In this document: piece after piece, positions 27,222-33,576 of the stretch | Layout: every line of letters starts with the position of its first letter | Numbering within the stretch: the first letter of the stretch is position 1 | Source: a virus | Reading direction: 5' to 3' (one strand) | Virus record (IMG/VR): IMGVR_UViG_3300028844_003231 | Coordinates: 1 to 46,152 of that record | DNA length: 46,152 nucleotides | Notes under the pieces: model-generated | Told to the model about the DNA's origin: nothing | Databases searched by the model: none | Seen by the model: only the letters and a program-made list of their open reading frames with translations | Translations under genes and position numbers: made by a program

Positions 27222-27570
27222 TTGGACTGACTACTTCAATTCTATAAAGACCGTATGTCCGCATAGCATTGAGTCCTTTGAAGGGAACAGGGTAAAACTT
27301 GTTCCTTTTTTTAATTTACTTAACGAGCCTACGTGGATTAACTATGTATACAAATTTGATGCATTGCTTTTTATAGGCGATAATAAAGTATCACTAGGTT
27401 TATTAAAAAACCTTGTAGATTATTTGGACAATGTTTATAAAGATCTAGAATTTTTTTATTCATATCCATATGAGGGTAAATACTCAACCCCAGTGCCGTG
27501 TTTAATTGTGCAAAACAAAAACACATTAGACGCAGCACGAAGAGAGTATAAAAAAAAACTAACGGAGTGA
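27196..27570 (+). CDS. hypothetical protein (124 aa)
   Basis: 124 residues from a GTG inside the polybasic peptide gene. Compact alpha/beta sequence (WTDYFNSIKTVCPHSIESFEG, YVYKFDALLFIGDNKVSLGLLKNLVDYLDNVYKDLEFFY). No family recognised. The start is uncertain because the GTG has only a weak AAAGAAAG ribosome binding site. Confidence 0.6.
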   Translation: MERKNQEVDWTDYFNSIKTVCPHSIESFEGNRVKLVPFFNLLNEPTWINYVYKFDALLFIGDNKVSLGLLKNLVDYLDNVYKDLEFFYSYPYEGKYSTPVPCLIVQNKNTLDAARREYKKKLTE

Positions 27571-27573
27571 ACC

Positions 27574-27672
27574 ATGGAATGTTTAGCATTAATATTATTG
27601 ACCGTAGCGGTTGGTTGGATTATCAAAACACACAAGCCGAACTGGTGGAATAAATTATTATTTTGGAAATAA
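27574..27672 (+). CDS. 32-residue single-pass membrane peptide
   Basis: A good ribosome binding site (ACGGAG) precedes the ATG. Residues 3-17 are hydrophobic (CLALILLTVAVGWII), followed by a basic aromatic tail (KTHKPNWWNKLLFWK). It abuts the next start. Likely a membrane peptide that modifies host membrane functions; this is inference only. Confidence 0.6.
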   Translation: MECLALILLTVAVGWIIKTHKPNWWNKLLFWK

Positions 27673-27894
27673 ATGGTAAAGAAGACCACAAAGAGAAAAT
27701 TCTCTAAGGTCCGCAAGACCAAGAGTGGCGTTCCACTAAAATATTTAGCCGGTTTAACCGGGGAAAAAAGAAAACAGCGAGAGAGAGAAATACTCAAAGC
27801 TAAGAGGCAGTATAAATCGGGAAGCCTCTCAAAATCCTCAATGAACCGCCTAGCCAAATCAAGGGCAAAAGATGGCAGCAAAAAGAAAAAGTAG
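27673..27894 (+). CDS. basic DUF5872-like phage protein
   Basis: 73 residues, strongly basic. The core KSGVPLKYLAGLTGEKRKQREREI matches the YLxGL-GxKRxxRxxEI motif of a widespread cyanophage/pelagiphage protein (DUF5872-like). It overlaps the DUF5824-like gene by 23 bases. Function unknown; a structural or DNA-binding role has been suggested for relatives. Confidence 0.75.
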   Translation: MVKKTTKRKFSKVRKTKSGVPLKYLAGLTGEKRKQREREILKAKRQYKSGSLSKSSMNRLAKSRAKDGSKKKK

Positions 27895-28123
27895 TACTGA
27901 TACAACTCTTAAGAACATGTCAAAAAAATACAACGTACCCGTTGGCATTTTAAAACAGGTTGTTAAAAGAGGCAGGGGTGCTTTTTATTCTAGCGGATCT
28001 AGACCCGGACAGACCCCAACATCTTGGGGCGTTGCAAGAGCTAGATCTTTTGCATCCGGTAAGGGTGGAGCAAGGAAAGCTGACGCAGATCTTTGGAAAA
28101 AAGTTAAAGCAAGGAGAAAGTAA
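27872..28123 (+). CDS. DUF5824-like protein
   Basis: 83 residues. KKYNVPVGILKQVVKRGRGAF, then SRPGQTPTSWGVARARSF and ADADLWKK, fits DUF5824, found mainly in marine phages. Small and basic; function unknown. It is coupled to both neighbours by overlap (TAATG at the 3' end). Confidence 0.8.
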   Translation: MAAKRKSSTDTTLKNMSKKYNVPVGILKQVVKRGRGAFYSSGSRPGQTPTSWGVARARSFASGKGGARKADADLWKKVKARRK

Positions 28124-28467
28124 TGGCTACTGTTAAAGACGCTAAAAGAGTTTCGGGTGGAGTAGAGTACAGGGGTAAGAAGTATCCCGGATTTAATAAG
28201 CCAATGCAGTACCGTGGTTCCGGCAATTACAAACAAACCGTCCTTGCAAAGAAGGGCGACAAGATTAAGGTAGTGAATTTTGGACATAAGGGTTATGGTC
28301 ATAATTATAGTTCTGAGGCTAGGAAATCCTATCTTGCACGATCTGCTGGAATTAGAAACAAAAGTGGCGGGCTTACCAAGGACGATAAATTCTCGGCAAA
28401 CCACTGGGCAAGAAAAGTTCTATGGGCTGGAAAAGGAAAGACCAAAAAATCTCCACCTAAAAAATGA
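28123..28467 (+). CDS. DUF6321-like basic protein
   Basis: 114 residues. The C-terminal half contains FGHKGYGHNYSSEARKSYLAR then NHWARKVLWAG, matching the FG-x(n)-RRKSFRARH...W-C/R-xxW pattern of the DUF6321-like cyanophage protein. With the two preceding genes it forms a trio commonly found together. Basic charge suggests nucleic-acid binding. Confidence 0.78.
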   Translation: MATVKDAKRVSGGVEYRGKKYPGFNKPMQYRGSGNYKQTVLAKKGDKIKVVNFGHKGYGHNYSSEARKSYLARSAGIRNKSGGLTKDDKFSANHWARKVLWAGKGKTKKSPPKK

Positions 28468-28634
28468 TCTTATATACTGAGAAGCAACTCAGAGACGCTT
28501 ATCACAATCACAAAATACTTTTAAAAAAAAATAAAATTGATGTACCAACATTAGAAGAGTTTAGATTAATTTTTGAAGACCACTACAAAGATTATTATGG
28601 AGAGCAAGGTGAGCAAAAAAAATATATTAATTGA
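28464..28634 (+). CDS. hypothetical protein (56 aa)
   Basis: Starts with an ATGA overlap on the previous gene. It begins MILYTEKQLRDAYHNHK and contains PTLEEFRLIFEDHYKDYY, a helical pattern common in tiny phage proteins that follow the DUF6321 gene. No function assigned. Confidence 0.6.
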   Translation: MILYTEKQLRDAYHNHKILLKKNKIDVPTLEEFRLIFEDHYKDYYGEQGEQKKYIN

Positions 28635-28815
28635 AGAGCTGAGGGGTGCTGGAATGTCAGACCCTGTTGTCAAATGGATTCCAAGAAATCCTATGGGTAG
28701 AAAAACTGGAAAGGTTACTGGATGGGTTTATCGTGAGTATGAGGAAAAGCTTTGGAGAAAACTTGGCGATAACTTCGAGGAAGCCAAGACTGCAACCAAG
28801 GATGTTGCATCGTGA
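28609..28815 (+). CDS. hypothetical protein (68 aa)
   Basis: The GTG at 28609 is preceded by GGAGAGC and gives 68 residues (VSKKNILIEELRGAG...). An ATG at 28597 and a TTG at 28573 are alternatives. Basic centre (WIPRNPMGRKTGKVTGW) and helical tail. It overlaps the previous gene by 26 bases and the next by four. Unknown function. Confidence 0.6.
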   Translation: MSKKNILIEELRGAGMSDPVVKWIPRNPMGRKTGKVTGWVYREYEEKLWRKLGDNFEEAKTATKDVAS

Positions 28816-28994
28816 AAATATTTGCTACTGAATTTGAGCATGACGGCAAGAGCTATGCTGGTCCCAACATCATTGCACGGGACTTTGAGCAGGCTGAATC
28901 TATTGCTGAATTGAAAGGTATTACAGTTGTTGGTGAATTGACTGACTATGTCTATCTAGAAGACGACCAGCCCAGCACGAGGACTCTTCACTAA
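28812..28994 (+). CDS. hypothetical protein (60 aa)
   Basis: 60 residues from GTG, overlapping the previous stop. It reads as a small alpha/beta unit: KIFATEFEHDGKSYAGPNII, ARDFEQAESIAELKG, ITVVGELTDYV. This pattern of two strands around a helix is frequent in short phage proteins that modify host enzymes, but no family is recognised. Confidence 0.65.
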   Translation: MKIFATEFEHDGKSYAGPNIIARDFEQAESIAELKGITVVGELTDYVYLEDDQPSTRTLH

Positions 28995-29245
28995 TGGGTG
29001 ATTTAGTTTATATACATAGATCCAAGGAGAAGTGGATCGATATAAAAGAAGAGCCCTTGCCGAATGAGGAATTTTGTTTATTGTTTGCAAGAGGTACGGC
29101 TGACGCACCTATCATGGAATTGTTATCACCCGACACTGATAAGCAAATAACCATGACTTTTTTATCTTCGCTTGGTATTAGACCGCTGTATTGGATGAGG
29201 GTTCCCGAGCCGCCTATGCGGGGGAAAAAAGAAAAGAGTACCTAA
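28994..29245 (+). CDS. hypothetical protein (83 aa), last gene of the rightward early operon
   Basis: 83 residues. A beta-rich start (VYIHRSKEKWIDIKEEPLP) and aromatic core (YWMRVPEPP), ending in a basic tail. The stop of the previous gene overlaps its start. It meets the leftward genes tail to tail, with three bases between it and the converging 58-residue gene. Unknown function. Confidence 0.65.
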   Translation: MGDLVYIHRSKEKWIDIKEEPLPNEEFCLLFARGTADAPIMELLSPDTDKQITMTFLSSLGIRPLYWMRVPEPPMRGKKEKST

Positions 29246-29248
29246 GCC

Positions 29249-29425
29249 CTATCTTATTTTTAATATAACGTCAGAGACAATCTCCATAGCTCTTAACGCT
29301 AATCTTATATCTTGTTCAGATAAGTCTGCTGGAAGGTTATCTATAAGCCTCGTAAAAGAATGATCTATCGTCTCGTCTTCTTTTAAGTGTCTTGCGACTT
29401 CGGTAATGGCTTCTTTTAATAACAT
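29249..29425 (-). CDS. small helical protein (58 aa)
   Basis: 58 residues, fully helical: MLLKEAITEVARHLKED, HSFTRLIDNLPADLSE, DIRLALRAMEIVSDVILKIR. The ribosome binding site (AGGTTCCT...) is weak. A strong leftward terminator sits 20 bases upstream, so it needs readthrough or another promoter. No family recognised. Confidence 0.6.
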   Translation of the reverse strand: MLLKEAITEVARHLKEDETIDHSFTRLIDNLPADLSEQDIRLALRAMEIVSDVILKIR

Positions 29426-29444
29426 AGGAACCTTCTAGGATATC

Positions 29445-29478
29445 AAAAAAAAAGCAAGCCACAATATGCAGCTTGCTT
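29445..29478 (-). terminator. intrinsic terminator for leftward transcription
   Basis: A perfect 8-bp stem (AAGCAAGC / GCTTGCTT) with an 11-base loop is followed, reading leftward, by an uninterrupted run of nine T. It closes the leftward operon that starts near 34190. Rightward, the trailing sequence is mixed A/T and less convincing. Confidence 0.88.
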
Positions 29479-29489
29479 AAAAAGTTATT

Positions 29490-29678
29490 TTATTTATCTA
29501 AAAACGATTGACTTACAGAATCTTTGGCATGGTAGTAAAGTTGAGCGGCTGTTTTTTGCTCAACCTCATAACCAAGATTACCTAGTTCTGCGTGGAGCCC
29601 GTTTAGACTTAGGTCCGGGTTTCGTTCTACGATTCTTATTGACAGTTCTGTTATTTTTTCTGCTTGTTTTTTTAACAT
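29490..29678 (-). CDS. hypothetical protein overlapping a membrane protein gene
   Basis: 62 residues from the ATG at 29678 (an in-frame start at 29705 is possible). Helical: MLKKQAEKITELSIRIVER, LSLNGLHAELGNLGYEVEQ, KTAAQLYYHAKDSV. About 101 bases overlap, in another frame, the end of the membrane protein gene. The terminator lies directly downstream. Confidence 0.55.
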   Translation of the reverse strand: MLKKQAEKITELSIRIVERNPDLSLNGLHAELGNLGYEVEQKTAAQLYYHAKDSVSQSFLDK

Positions 29679-29799
29679 GCTTAACAACCTTTGGGCTGAG
29701 CCCAATTAAATTTTGAATTTCCTCTCTAGTCATAACAGCCCAGTAAGCTGCGATGTTCCAAAGAACAAACAAAAATAAAACTATATAAAAAGTTTCCAT
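29578..29799 (-). CDS. membrane-anchored basic protein (73 aa)
   Basis: Preceded by GAGGAGG. Residues 3-22 are a transmembrane helix (TFYIVLFLFVLWNIAAYWAV), then a short helix and a very basic disordered tail (KNNRTVNKNRRTKPGPK and RRTR). The tail-coding part overlaps the neighbouring gene, which may explain its low complexity. Function unknown. Confidence 0.6.
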   Translation of the reverse strand: METFYIVLFLFVLWNIAAYWAVMTREEIQNLIGLSPKVVKHVKKTSRKNNRTVNKNRRTKPGPKSKRAPRRTR

Positions 29800-29834
29800 A
29801 ATTATTTCCTCCTCAGAACATCATACATGAGAGC

Positions 29835-30098
29835 CTATCTAGACAAGAACTTATTAACAAAGTCCCAGCGTCTTAGTGCTGGATCTCCTGTTTCTGTCTT
29901 TGGTTTCTTACGCCCATCAAAGAACTCTGTCTCTGACCTGCCGCTATGATAATCAACCCTAAAGAAATCACTGTGTTCCGGATCTCTTTTGTTGACGTGG
30001 ATATACAGCTGACGAACTGACTGGTCCATCAGTTGATCTATCTTTTCTTGATCAAGCTCTTGCTTGGCTTTGTCGGTGACATCTTTATATTGAGTCAT
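29835..30098 (-). CDS. hypothetical protein (87 aa)
   Basis: 87 residues: a charged helical N-terminus (YKDVTDKAKQELDQEKIDQLMDQ) then a beta segment (QLYIHVNKRDPEHSDFFRVDYHSG). Start and stop overlap with the upstream gene (ATGA). No family recognised. Confidence 0.6.
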   Translation of the reverse strand: MTQYKDVTDKAKQELDQEKIDQLMDQSVRQLYIHVNKRDPEHSDFFRVDYHSGRSETEFFDGRKKPKTETGDPALRRWDFVNKFLSR

Positions 30099-30316
30099 CT
30101 TAGACGCTCCGCTTTTTGTTTGGCAACCTCTGCAATCTCAGCAAAAAAATTTGCATCTTTAGCATGGTGTTCAGATACCTTTTCAAGAACCTCTGCATGC
30201 AATGGTCCTAAAGAACATTCATCTGCTGTAAAAAATGAGACACTTTCGCCGTCTATATTTACTGCTTCTACCATAATTTTGACATCTACAATGTCGTTGC
30301 TTTTTTTATAAATCAT
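30095..30316 (-). CDS. hypothetical protein (73 aa)
   Basis: 73 residues with AGGAGG before the ATG. Beta start (DVKIMVEAVNIDGESVSFFTADE) and helical end (HAEVLEKVSEHHAKDANFFAEIAEVAKQK). It begins a new sub-unit after a 93-base gap. Unknown function. Confidence 0.6.
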   Translation of the reverse strand: MIYKKSNDIVDVKIMVEAVNIDGESVSFFTADECSLGPLHAEVLEKVSEHHAKDANFFAEIAEVAKQKAERLR

Positions 30317-30409
30317 AATACCTCCTAAAGTTTTGATTTAAATTAAAGTTTACATTAACAATTTTTAATACGACTTTCAAAAAAGTGCTACGTGCAAAAA
30401 GTGCGTCGG
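30317..30409 (-). promoter_or_regulatory. intergenic gap with direct repeats and a weak leftward promoter
   Basis: AAAAAGTGC (plus strand) occurs at 30380-30388 and 30396-30404, 16 bases apart, about one and a half helical turns. On the minus strand TTGAAA, 17 bases and TAATGT make a weak promoter candidate. Unlike the gaps upstream of it in this operon, it contains no hammerhead core. Confidence 0.35.
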
Positions 30410-30790
30410 TTATGCCACCTCCCTTTGTTTGGCTCTACGTTGTTTTGCTGCATTGTTATTTGCAACTCTTATCTCTTCATTGTGTTGTGCAAACCACTTT
30501 TGATGTAAGGCTTTTTTAACCTCAGCATTACTAAAGGGCGTATCGTTGCTTATGAGCTCCATATCACCGATCTTAATAATTTTACTGGTATGTTTATGCC
30601 ATAGCTCATCTTTGAATTTAAAGCTGGTATTGCGGTTATAAAAAATAAAGCACATCCCATGACCCCAAATCTTCTGCGGGTCTTTGTGCTCACTAGACCA
30701 ACCTCCGGAGTGCCCAGCACTCCCAAGGTCGTTCTCTTCGCTAAGATTGAAATACTCTTCGATGGTCTCTTCTTTAGTTCTCATCGACAT
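30410..30790 (-). CDS. hypothetical protein (126 aa)
   Basis: 126 residues (124 if the second ATG is used). Contains GSAGHSGGWSSEHKDPQKIWGHGMCFIFYNR and a basic C-terminus (NNNAAKQRRAKQREVA). The start overlaps the previous stop. No family recognised. Confidence 0.6.
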   Translation of the reverse strand: MSMRTKEETIEEYFNLSEENDLGSAGHSGGWSSEHKDPQKIWGHGMCFIFYNRNTSFKFKDELWHKHTSKIIKIGDMELISNDTPFSNAEVKKALHQKWFAQHNEEIRVANNNAAKQRRAKQREVA

Positions 30791-30968
30791 ACTCCCAATC
30801 AGTTACATCTTCAAAAAATACAGAAGGCAAACGATTCACGGTGACAAAGTCATCGCTGTTAATCTTGTGATCATTTGAATTAATAGTAAGGTTACCCTCA
30901 AAATATTTTTTAGATAAGATCTGAGATCTGTTTGCATTCCATACCACCACATTAGTTATTGTTTCCAT
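30774..30968 (-). CDS. hypothetical protein (64 aa)
   Basis: The ATG at 30968 is chosen because GGGAGG lies seven bases upstream; a longer form would have no such site. METITNVVVWNANRSQILSK, then charged beta sequence. It overlaps both neighbours by about 17 bases. No family recognised. Confidence 0.6.
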   Translation of the reverse strand: METITNVVVWNANRSQILSKKYFEGNLTINSNDHKINSDDFVTVNRLPSVFFEDVTDWEYVDEN

Positions 30969-31152
30969 TTGTACCTCCCTGTTTAACAATACCCGATTCA
31001 ATTAACTGAGCAGCGGTTCTACCGAACCAGCCTTGAAGCTGCCAAGCCAAGCCAGTGTCAACTAAATGTTGCCATGCCTCTATGACCTGCTCTTCGTTAG
31101 CTGGCTTTTCAAAGCCCTCTGCTATTCCTACCGCAAGATAATTATCCATCAT
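30952..31152 (-). CDS. conserved small phage protein (66 aa)
   Basis: The start at 31152 (or the adjacent ATG at 31149) is preceded by GGGAGG. The sequence NEEQVIEAWQHLVDTGLAWQLQGWFGRTAAQLIESG is typical of a small family common in marine phages, with the WFGRTA motif. No function is known. It overlaps the upstream gene by four bases. Confidence 0.7.
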   Translation of the reverse strand: MMDNYLAVGIAEGFEKPANEEQVIEAWQHLVDTGLAWQLQGWFGRTAAQLIESGIVKQGGTNGNNN

Positions 31153-31604
31153 GCTGCCTCCCATGTTTCTGATTTTAACAAATCTGCATAAATTTCATTA
31201 AGCAGGTTTTGAGTTATCCAGTAAGCATCTGAGTCAACCCAGTCATCGTGTTCACAAGATTGATATCTGTAACACTTGATGTAGCCAATCATCTCAATTG
31301 GCTTATCAGTAGGTGGCGTCATTGCATATGCGGTTGCTTCTGCAATATAGGCTTGGATTTTTTCTTTGATTGTTTCTTTGTCCTCTGCCTCATCGGGGGA
31401 AAAGAAAAAAGAGAACCAACTATCCGGATACCTTTCCTGCAAGCTTTTAATGTTCTCCTTAACTAGAAGATCAACAACCTGCTCTGTGTCGTAACGCATT
31501 ATCTGACGAGCAACTTGGTTATACCCAAGCTGCCCACCGCCTACACTGTTACGGTACTTTACGATTTTACCTATCTGCTTAGGTGATACTAAGAATGCAC
31601 TCAT
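31149..31604 (-). CDS. hypothetical protein (151 aa)
   Basis: 151 residues. N-terminal SAFLVSPKQIGKIVKYRNSVG, a helical centre with DTEQVVDLLVKENIKSLQERYPDSW, and a C-terminal aromatic region (CYRYQSCEHDDWVDSDAYW). This layout is shared by proteins of marine phages that follow antirestriction-like or accessory genes. Overlaps both neighbours. Function unknown. Confidence 0.65.
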   Translation of the reverse strand: MSAFLVSPKQIGKIVKYRNSVGGGQLGYNQVARQIMRYDTEQVVDLLVKENIKSLQERYPDSWFSFFFSPDEAEDKETIKEKIQAYIAEATAYAMTPPTDKPIEMIGYIKCYRYQSCEHDDWVDSDAYWITQNLLNEIYADLLKSETWEAA

Positions 31605-31831
31605 GATTTATCCTCAAGATCCATAGCAGCTTTGTTTACTATATCTTTTATTATCCTTCTTCCAGCAAGCTCTGTTGGAGAGTTTTGTAGAATAAAGTCA
31701 ATAAAAAAATATAACCCCTGAGCGACAACATGAGCCATACCCAAAGGCGGTTCAGCTCTTACCATCGCATCGTATAGTTCGTCATAAAATTCTTGATGAA
31801 CTTTTTTTAATTTACGTTCTGATTTTGTCAT
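31601..31831 (-). CDS. hypothetical protein (76 aa), first gene after hammerhead A
   Basis: 76 residues, helical (SERKLKKVHQEFYDELYDAMVRAE, MAHVVAQGLYFFIDFILQNSP). CATAGGAGTAAATT precedes the ATG, the same leader as found after the other ribozymes. Cleavage by hammerhead A would leave a 5' leader of 28 bases. It starts the last coupled gene group of this operon. Function unknown. Confidence 0.65.
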   Translation of the reverse strand: MTKSERKLKKVHQEFYDELYDAMVRAEPPLGMAHVVAQGLYFFIDFILQNSPTELAGRRIIKDIVNKAAMDLEDKS

Positions 31832-31853
31832 AATTTACTCCTATGTTTAATTT

Positions 31854-31903
31854 GACTAAGACGCCTCACGGCGTTTCGATCATTAAGATCTCATCAGTTA
31901 GTC
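31854..31903 (-). ncRNA. hammerhead ribozyme A, type I
   Basis: Minus strand, 5' to 3': stem I GACTAA (31903-31898); core CTGATGA (31897-31891); stem II GATC-TTAAT-GATC; core GAAA (31877-31874); stem III CGCC-GTGA-GGCG; U16.1 and C17; then stem I TTAGTC (31859-31854). The predicted cut is between 31860 and 31859 after GUC. All conserved core bases are present and A15.1-U16.1 pairs. It lies between the stop at 31906 and the ATG at 31831, whose ribosome binding site follows stem I. Confidence 0.94.
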
Positions 31904-31905
31904 TG

Positions 31906-32247
31906 TTAGCTAAAGACCTTTTGTAACGCTGTCCCCAGCTTCATGTTGGCTGCTTGCTTCTTTGAGATAGACCGATCCATTAGATCAAAGTAAAGCTCAT
32001 CAAGGTCCCACATTGCCACGTCAAGATCTGCGGCGGTAAGGTCCTTAATTTTTTTATTCATAACATCGTTAAAAATTTTACCCTCAGCCTTGTTAAAGAT
32101 CTCAAGAATCATTGAGTAATAATTTTCATCTACAAGCGTGGCATGCTCATTACAATGATTTTGTAATGCCTCAAGATGATCTGCTGTGGCATATCCGTTG
32201 TCTAAGATCTGCTTTTCAACGTGATCAATTTTTTGTGTTAAGTCCAT
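31906..32247 (-). CDS. hypothetical protein (113 aa), between hammerheads A and B
   Basis: 113 residues, fully helical: DLTQKIDHVEKQILDNG, ADHLEALQNHCNEHATLVDENYYSMI, DLDVAMWDLDELYFDLMDR. ATATAGGAGAAAATT precedes the ATG. Its stop sits three bases from the hammerhead A core. No family recognised. Confidence 0.65.
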   Translation of the reverse strand: MDLTQKIDHVEKQILDNGYATADHLEALQNHCNEHATLVDENYYSMILEIFNKAEGKIFNDVMNKKIKDLTAADLDVAMWDLDELYFDLMDRSISKKQAANMKLGTALQKVFS

Positions 32248-32268
32248 AATTTTCTCCTATATTAATTT

Positions 32269-32322
32269 GACTAAGACTCCCATTGCTGGGAGTTTCGACC
32301 ATCTAGGTCTCATCAGTTAGTC
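32269..32322 (-). ncRNA. hammerhead ribozyme B, type I
   Basis: Minus strand: stem I GACTAA (32322-32317); CTGATGA (32316-32310); stem II GACC-TAGAT-GGTC; GAAA (32296-32293); stem III CTCCCA-GCAA-TGGGAG with a GNRA loop; U, C17; stem I TTAGTC (32274-32269). Cut predicted between 32275 and 32274. It lies about 20 bases after the start site of the internal promoter at 32341-32375, so it would be almost the first thing transcribed. Leader after the cut: 27 bases to the ATG at 32247. Confidence 0.95.
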
Positions 32323-32340
32323 TGTATGCTTTGTCTCATG

Positions 32341-32375
32341 TGTATACATAATATATCAATGAACCCAGCTGTCAA
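32341..32375 (-). promoter_or_regulatory. internal leftward promoter B
   Basis: TTGACA (32375-32370) begins right after the stop of the upstream gene; TATTAT (32353-32348) follows 16 bases on. TGTATACA overlaps the expected start site, followed by ATGAGACAA. The layout and about 70% of bases match promoter A near 34200. It drives hammerhead B and the downstream genes. Confidence 0.78.
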
Positions 32376-32594
32376 TTATCTTGAGCTAGCCATGGCATCT
32401 GCTCGACCCATTAAAAATAATTTATATACGTTCTCTCTATCTAAACTATCTCCACCGCCCCAAAGATTGGGGAAGTTGTTTTTATATATTTTTGTATACT
32501 TACAAGCCTCTAATGGCTGCATGTTATTTTCATCATGACCATAAAAATCTAGTAAGTAACAAACAAATTTAGAATTTTCATTGTGTAAACTCAT
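32376..32594 (-). CDS. hypothetical protein (72 aa)
   Basis: 72 residues: SKFVCYLLDFYGHDENNMQPLEACKYTKIYKNN then RENVYKLFLMGRADAMASSR. Overlaps the upstream gene by four bases. The -35 box of promoter B follows its stop directly. No family recognised. Confidence 0.6.
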   Translation of the reverse strand: MSLHNENSKFVCYLLDFYGHDENNMQPLEACKYTKIYKNNFPNLWGGGDSLDRENVYKLFLMGRADAMASSR

Positions 32595-33016
32595 ACTGAT
32601 ACCTCTTTTTTAGTTAACTCATACTCAAAGTCAGTTAGATAAGAATAAGAATTTAGAAATTCCTCTTTGGTCATATTTTTAAAATCTTCCATTTTTTCCT
32701 CATCGTCTTTGAAATGAGTAAGCCATTCTTCAGCAACGCTGTCCCACACCCAGCCCATCAACCCAAGCAAGACCTCAAGATTCTCACTGTCTAATCCACA
32801 AACCCAGTAATAAGGTTCTCGATTAAGCAGGTTAGACTTCTCCCTGATATAGCTATCAGCGATCCAGTCATCTCCATCAAGCTTGTAGAAATAATCTACA
32901 AAGGCTTCTGTTGATTCGTACTGTTGCATAAGCTTGTTGAGCTCATTAACAATGTACCCCTCGTCAAAAGAATAATTTTTAAAAACGATTCCTTTGGTTT
33001 TTTGTGCAATATTCAT
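32591..33016 (-). CDS. hypothetical protein (141 aa), first gene after hammerhead C
   Basis: 141 residues, acidic and helical, with FVDYFYKLDGDDWIADSYI and LLGLMGWVWDSVAEEWLTHF. ATATAGGAGAAAAATT precedes the ATG. No family recognised. Stop overlaps the next start. Confidence 0.65.
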   Translation of the reverse strand: MNIAQKTKGIVFKNYSFDEGYIVNELNKLMQQYESTEAFVDYFYKLDGDDWIADSYIREKSNLLNREPYYWVCGLDSENLEVLLGLMGWVWDSVAEEWLTHFKDDEEKMEDFKNMTKEEFLNSYSYLTDFEYELTKKEVSV

Positions 33017-33039
33017 AATTTTTCTCCTATATTGAATTT

Positions 33040-33104
33040 GACTAAGACCTCCTTTCTCGGGGGAAGAAAGAAGGTTTCGCTCAATCAGAGCTCATCAGTT
33101 AGCC
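33040..33104 (-). ncRNA. hammerhead ribozyme C, type I, long stem III
   Basis: Minus strand: stem I GGCTAA (33104-33099); CTGATGA (33098-33092); stem II GCTC-TGATT-GAGC; GAAA (33078-33075); stem III CCTTCTTTC paired to the 3' arm ending GAAAGGAGG (nine pairs, one G-U); U, C17; stem I TTAGTC (33045-33040, one G-U pair). Cut predicted between 33046 and 33045. The 5' end touches the stop of the upstream gene at 33105. Confidence 0.92.
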
Positions 33105-33479
33105 TTACCTGTAGTAGCTATCTCTAGCAGGTGATAAGAAGTAAGGAGTATTAAGTCTCTCCATGTACTTGTTACCGCCCATCAAGTTAGTACGCTCAAC
33201 CATTGGCTCGTTCTCGTAGAAGTAATCGTAAGTAACAACCTCTGATTCACACAAAGCCCTATAAACTTTAAGGTCAATGTTGTGCTCTTCCATGCTCTCA
33301 CGATAACAGTCATGCTCTTTTGCCCAAGCCACATCTTTTTCAAACAACTTGAAGTGTTTATTCTTAAGCCTAGTCAAAGCAGCCTTAGCAGCTCGCTCTG
33401 TGTTCCACTCTTTGTAACTGCCATACTCCATGCCGTATCTCTTACCAGTAGCCTTATTAAATATTACAAATCTATCCAT
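33105..33479 (-). CDS. hypothetical protein (124 aa), between hammerheads C and D
   Basis: 124 residues, basic and aromatic: MDRFVIFNKATGKRYG, YKEWNTERAAKAALTRLKNKH, YDYFYENEPMVERTNLMGG. The opening resembles small phage proteins with a beta hairpin and a helix that read a nucleotide or nucleic acid, but no family is certain. CACATAGGAGAAAAATT precedes the ATG. Confidence 0.62.
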   Translation of the reverse strand: MDRFVIFNKATGKRYGMEYGSYKEWNTERAAKAALTRLKNKHFKLFEKDVAWAKEHDCYRESMEEHNIDLKVYRALCESEVVTYDYFYENEPMVERTNLMGGNKYMERLNTPYFLSPARDSYYR

Positions 33480-33522
33480 AATTTTTCTCCTATGTGTTTA
33501 TGAATGTTTGGGGACCATCCCC

Positions 33523-33576
33523 GCACTAGACTCCCATTGCTGGGAGTTTCGACTCATTAAGTCTCGTCAGTAGTGC
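33523..33576 (-). ncRNA. hammerhead ribozyme D, type I, overlapping a coding end
   Basis: Minus strand: stem I GCACTA (33576-33571); core CTGACGA (33570-33564, N7 is C, which the CUGANGA consensus allows); stem II GACT-TAATG-AGTC; GAAA (33550-33547); stem III CTCCCA-GCAA-TGGGAG; U, C17; stem I TAGTGC (33528-33523). Cut predicted between 33529 and 33528. The first 20 bases are the last codons and stop of the upstream gene. A second hairpin (GGGGA-TGG-TCCCC) follows the cut. Confidence 0.9.

Noticed and set aside
30317-30409. A possible sixth hammerhead (CCGACGC ... GAAA on the minus strand)
   Set aside because: Two core positions are wrong (C for U4, C for A9) and no stem III with a NUH site follows.
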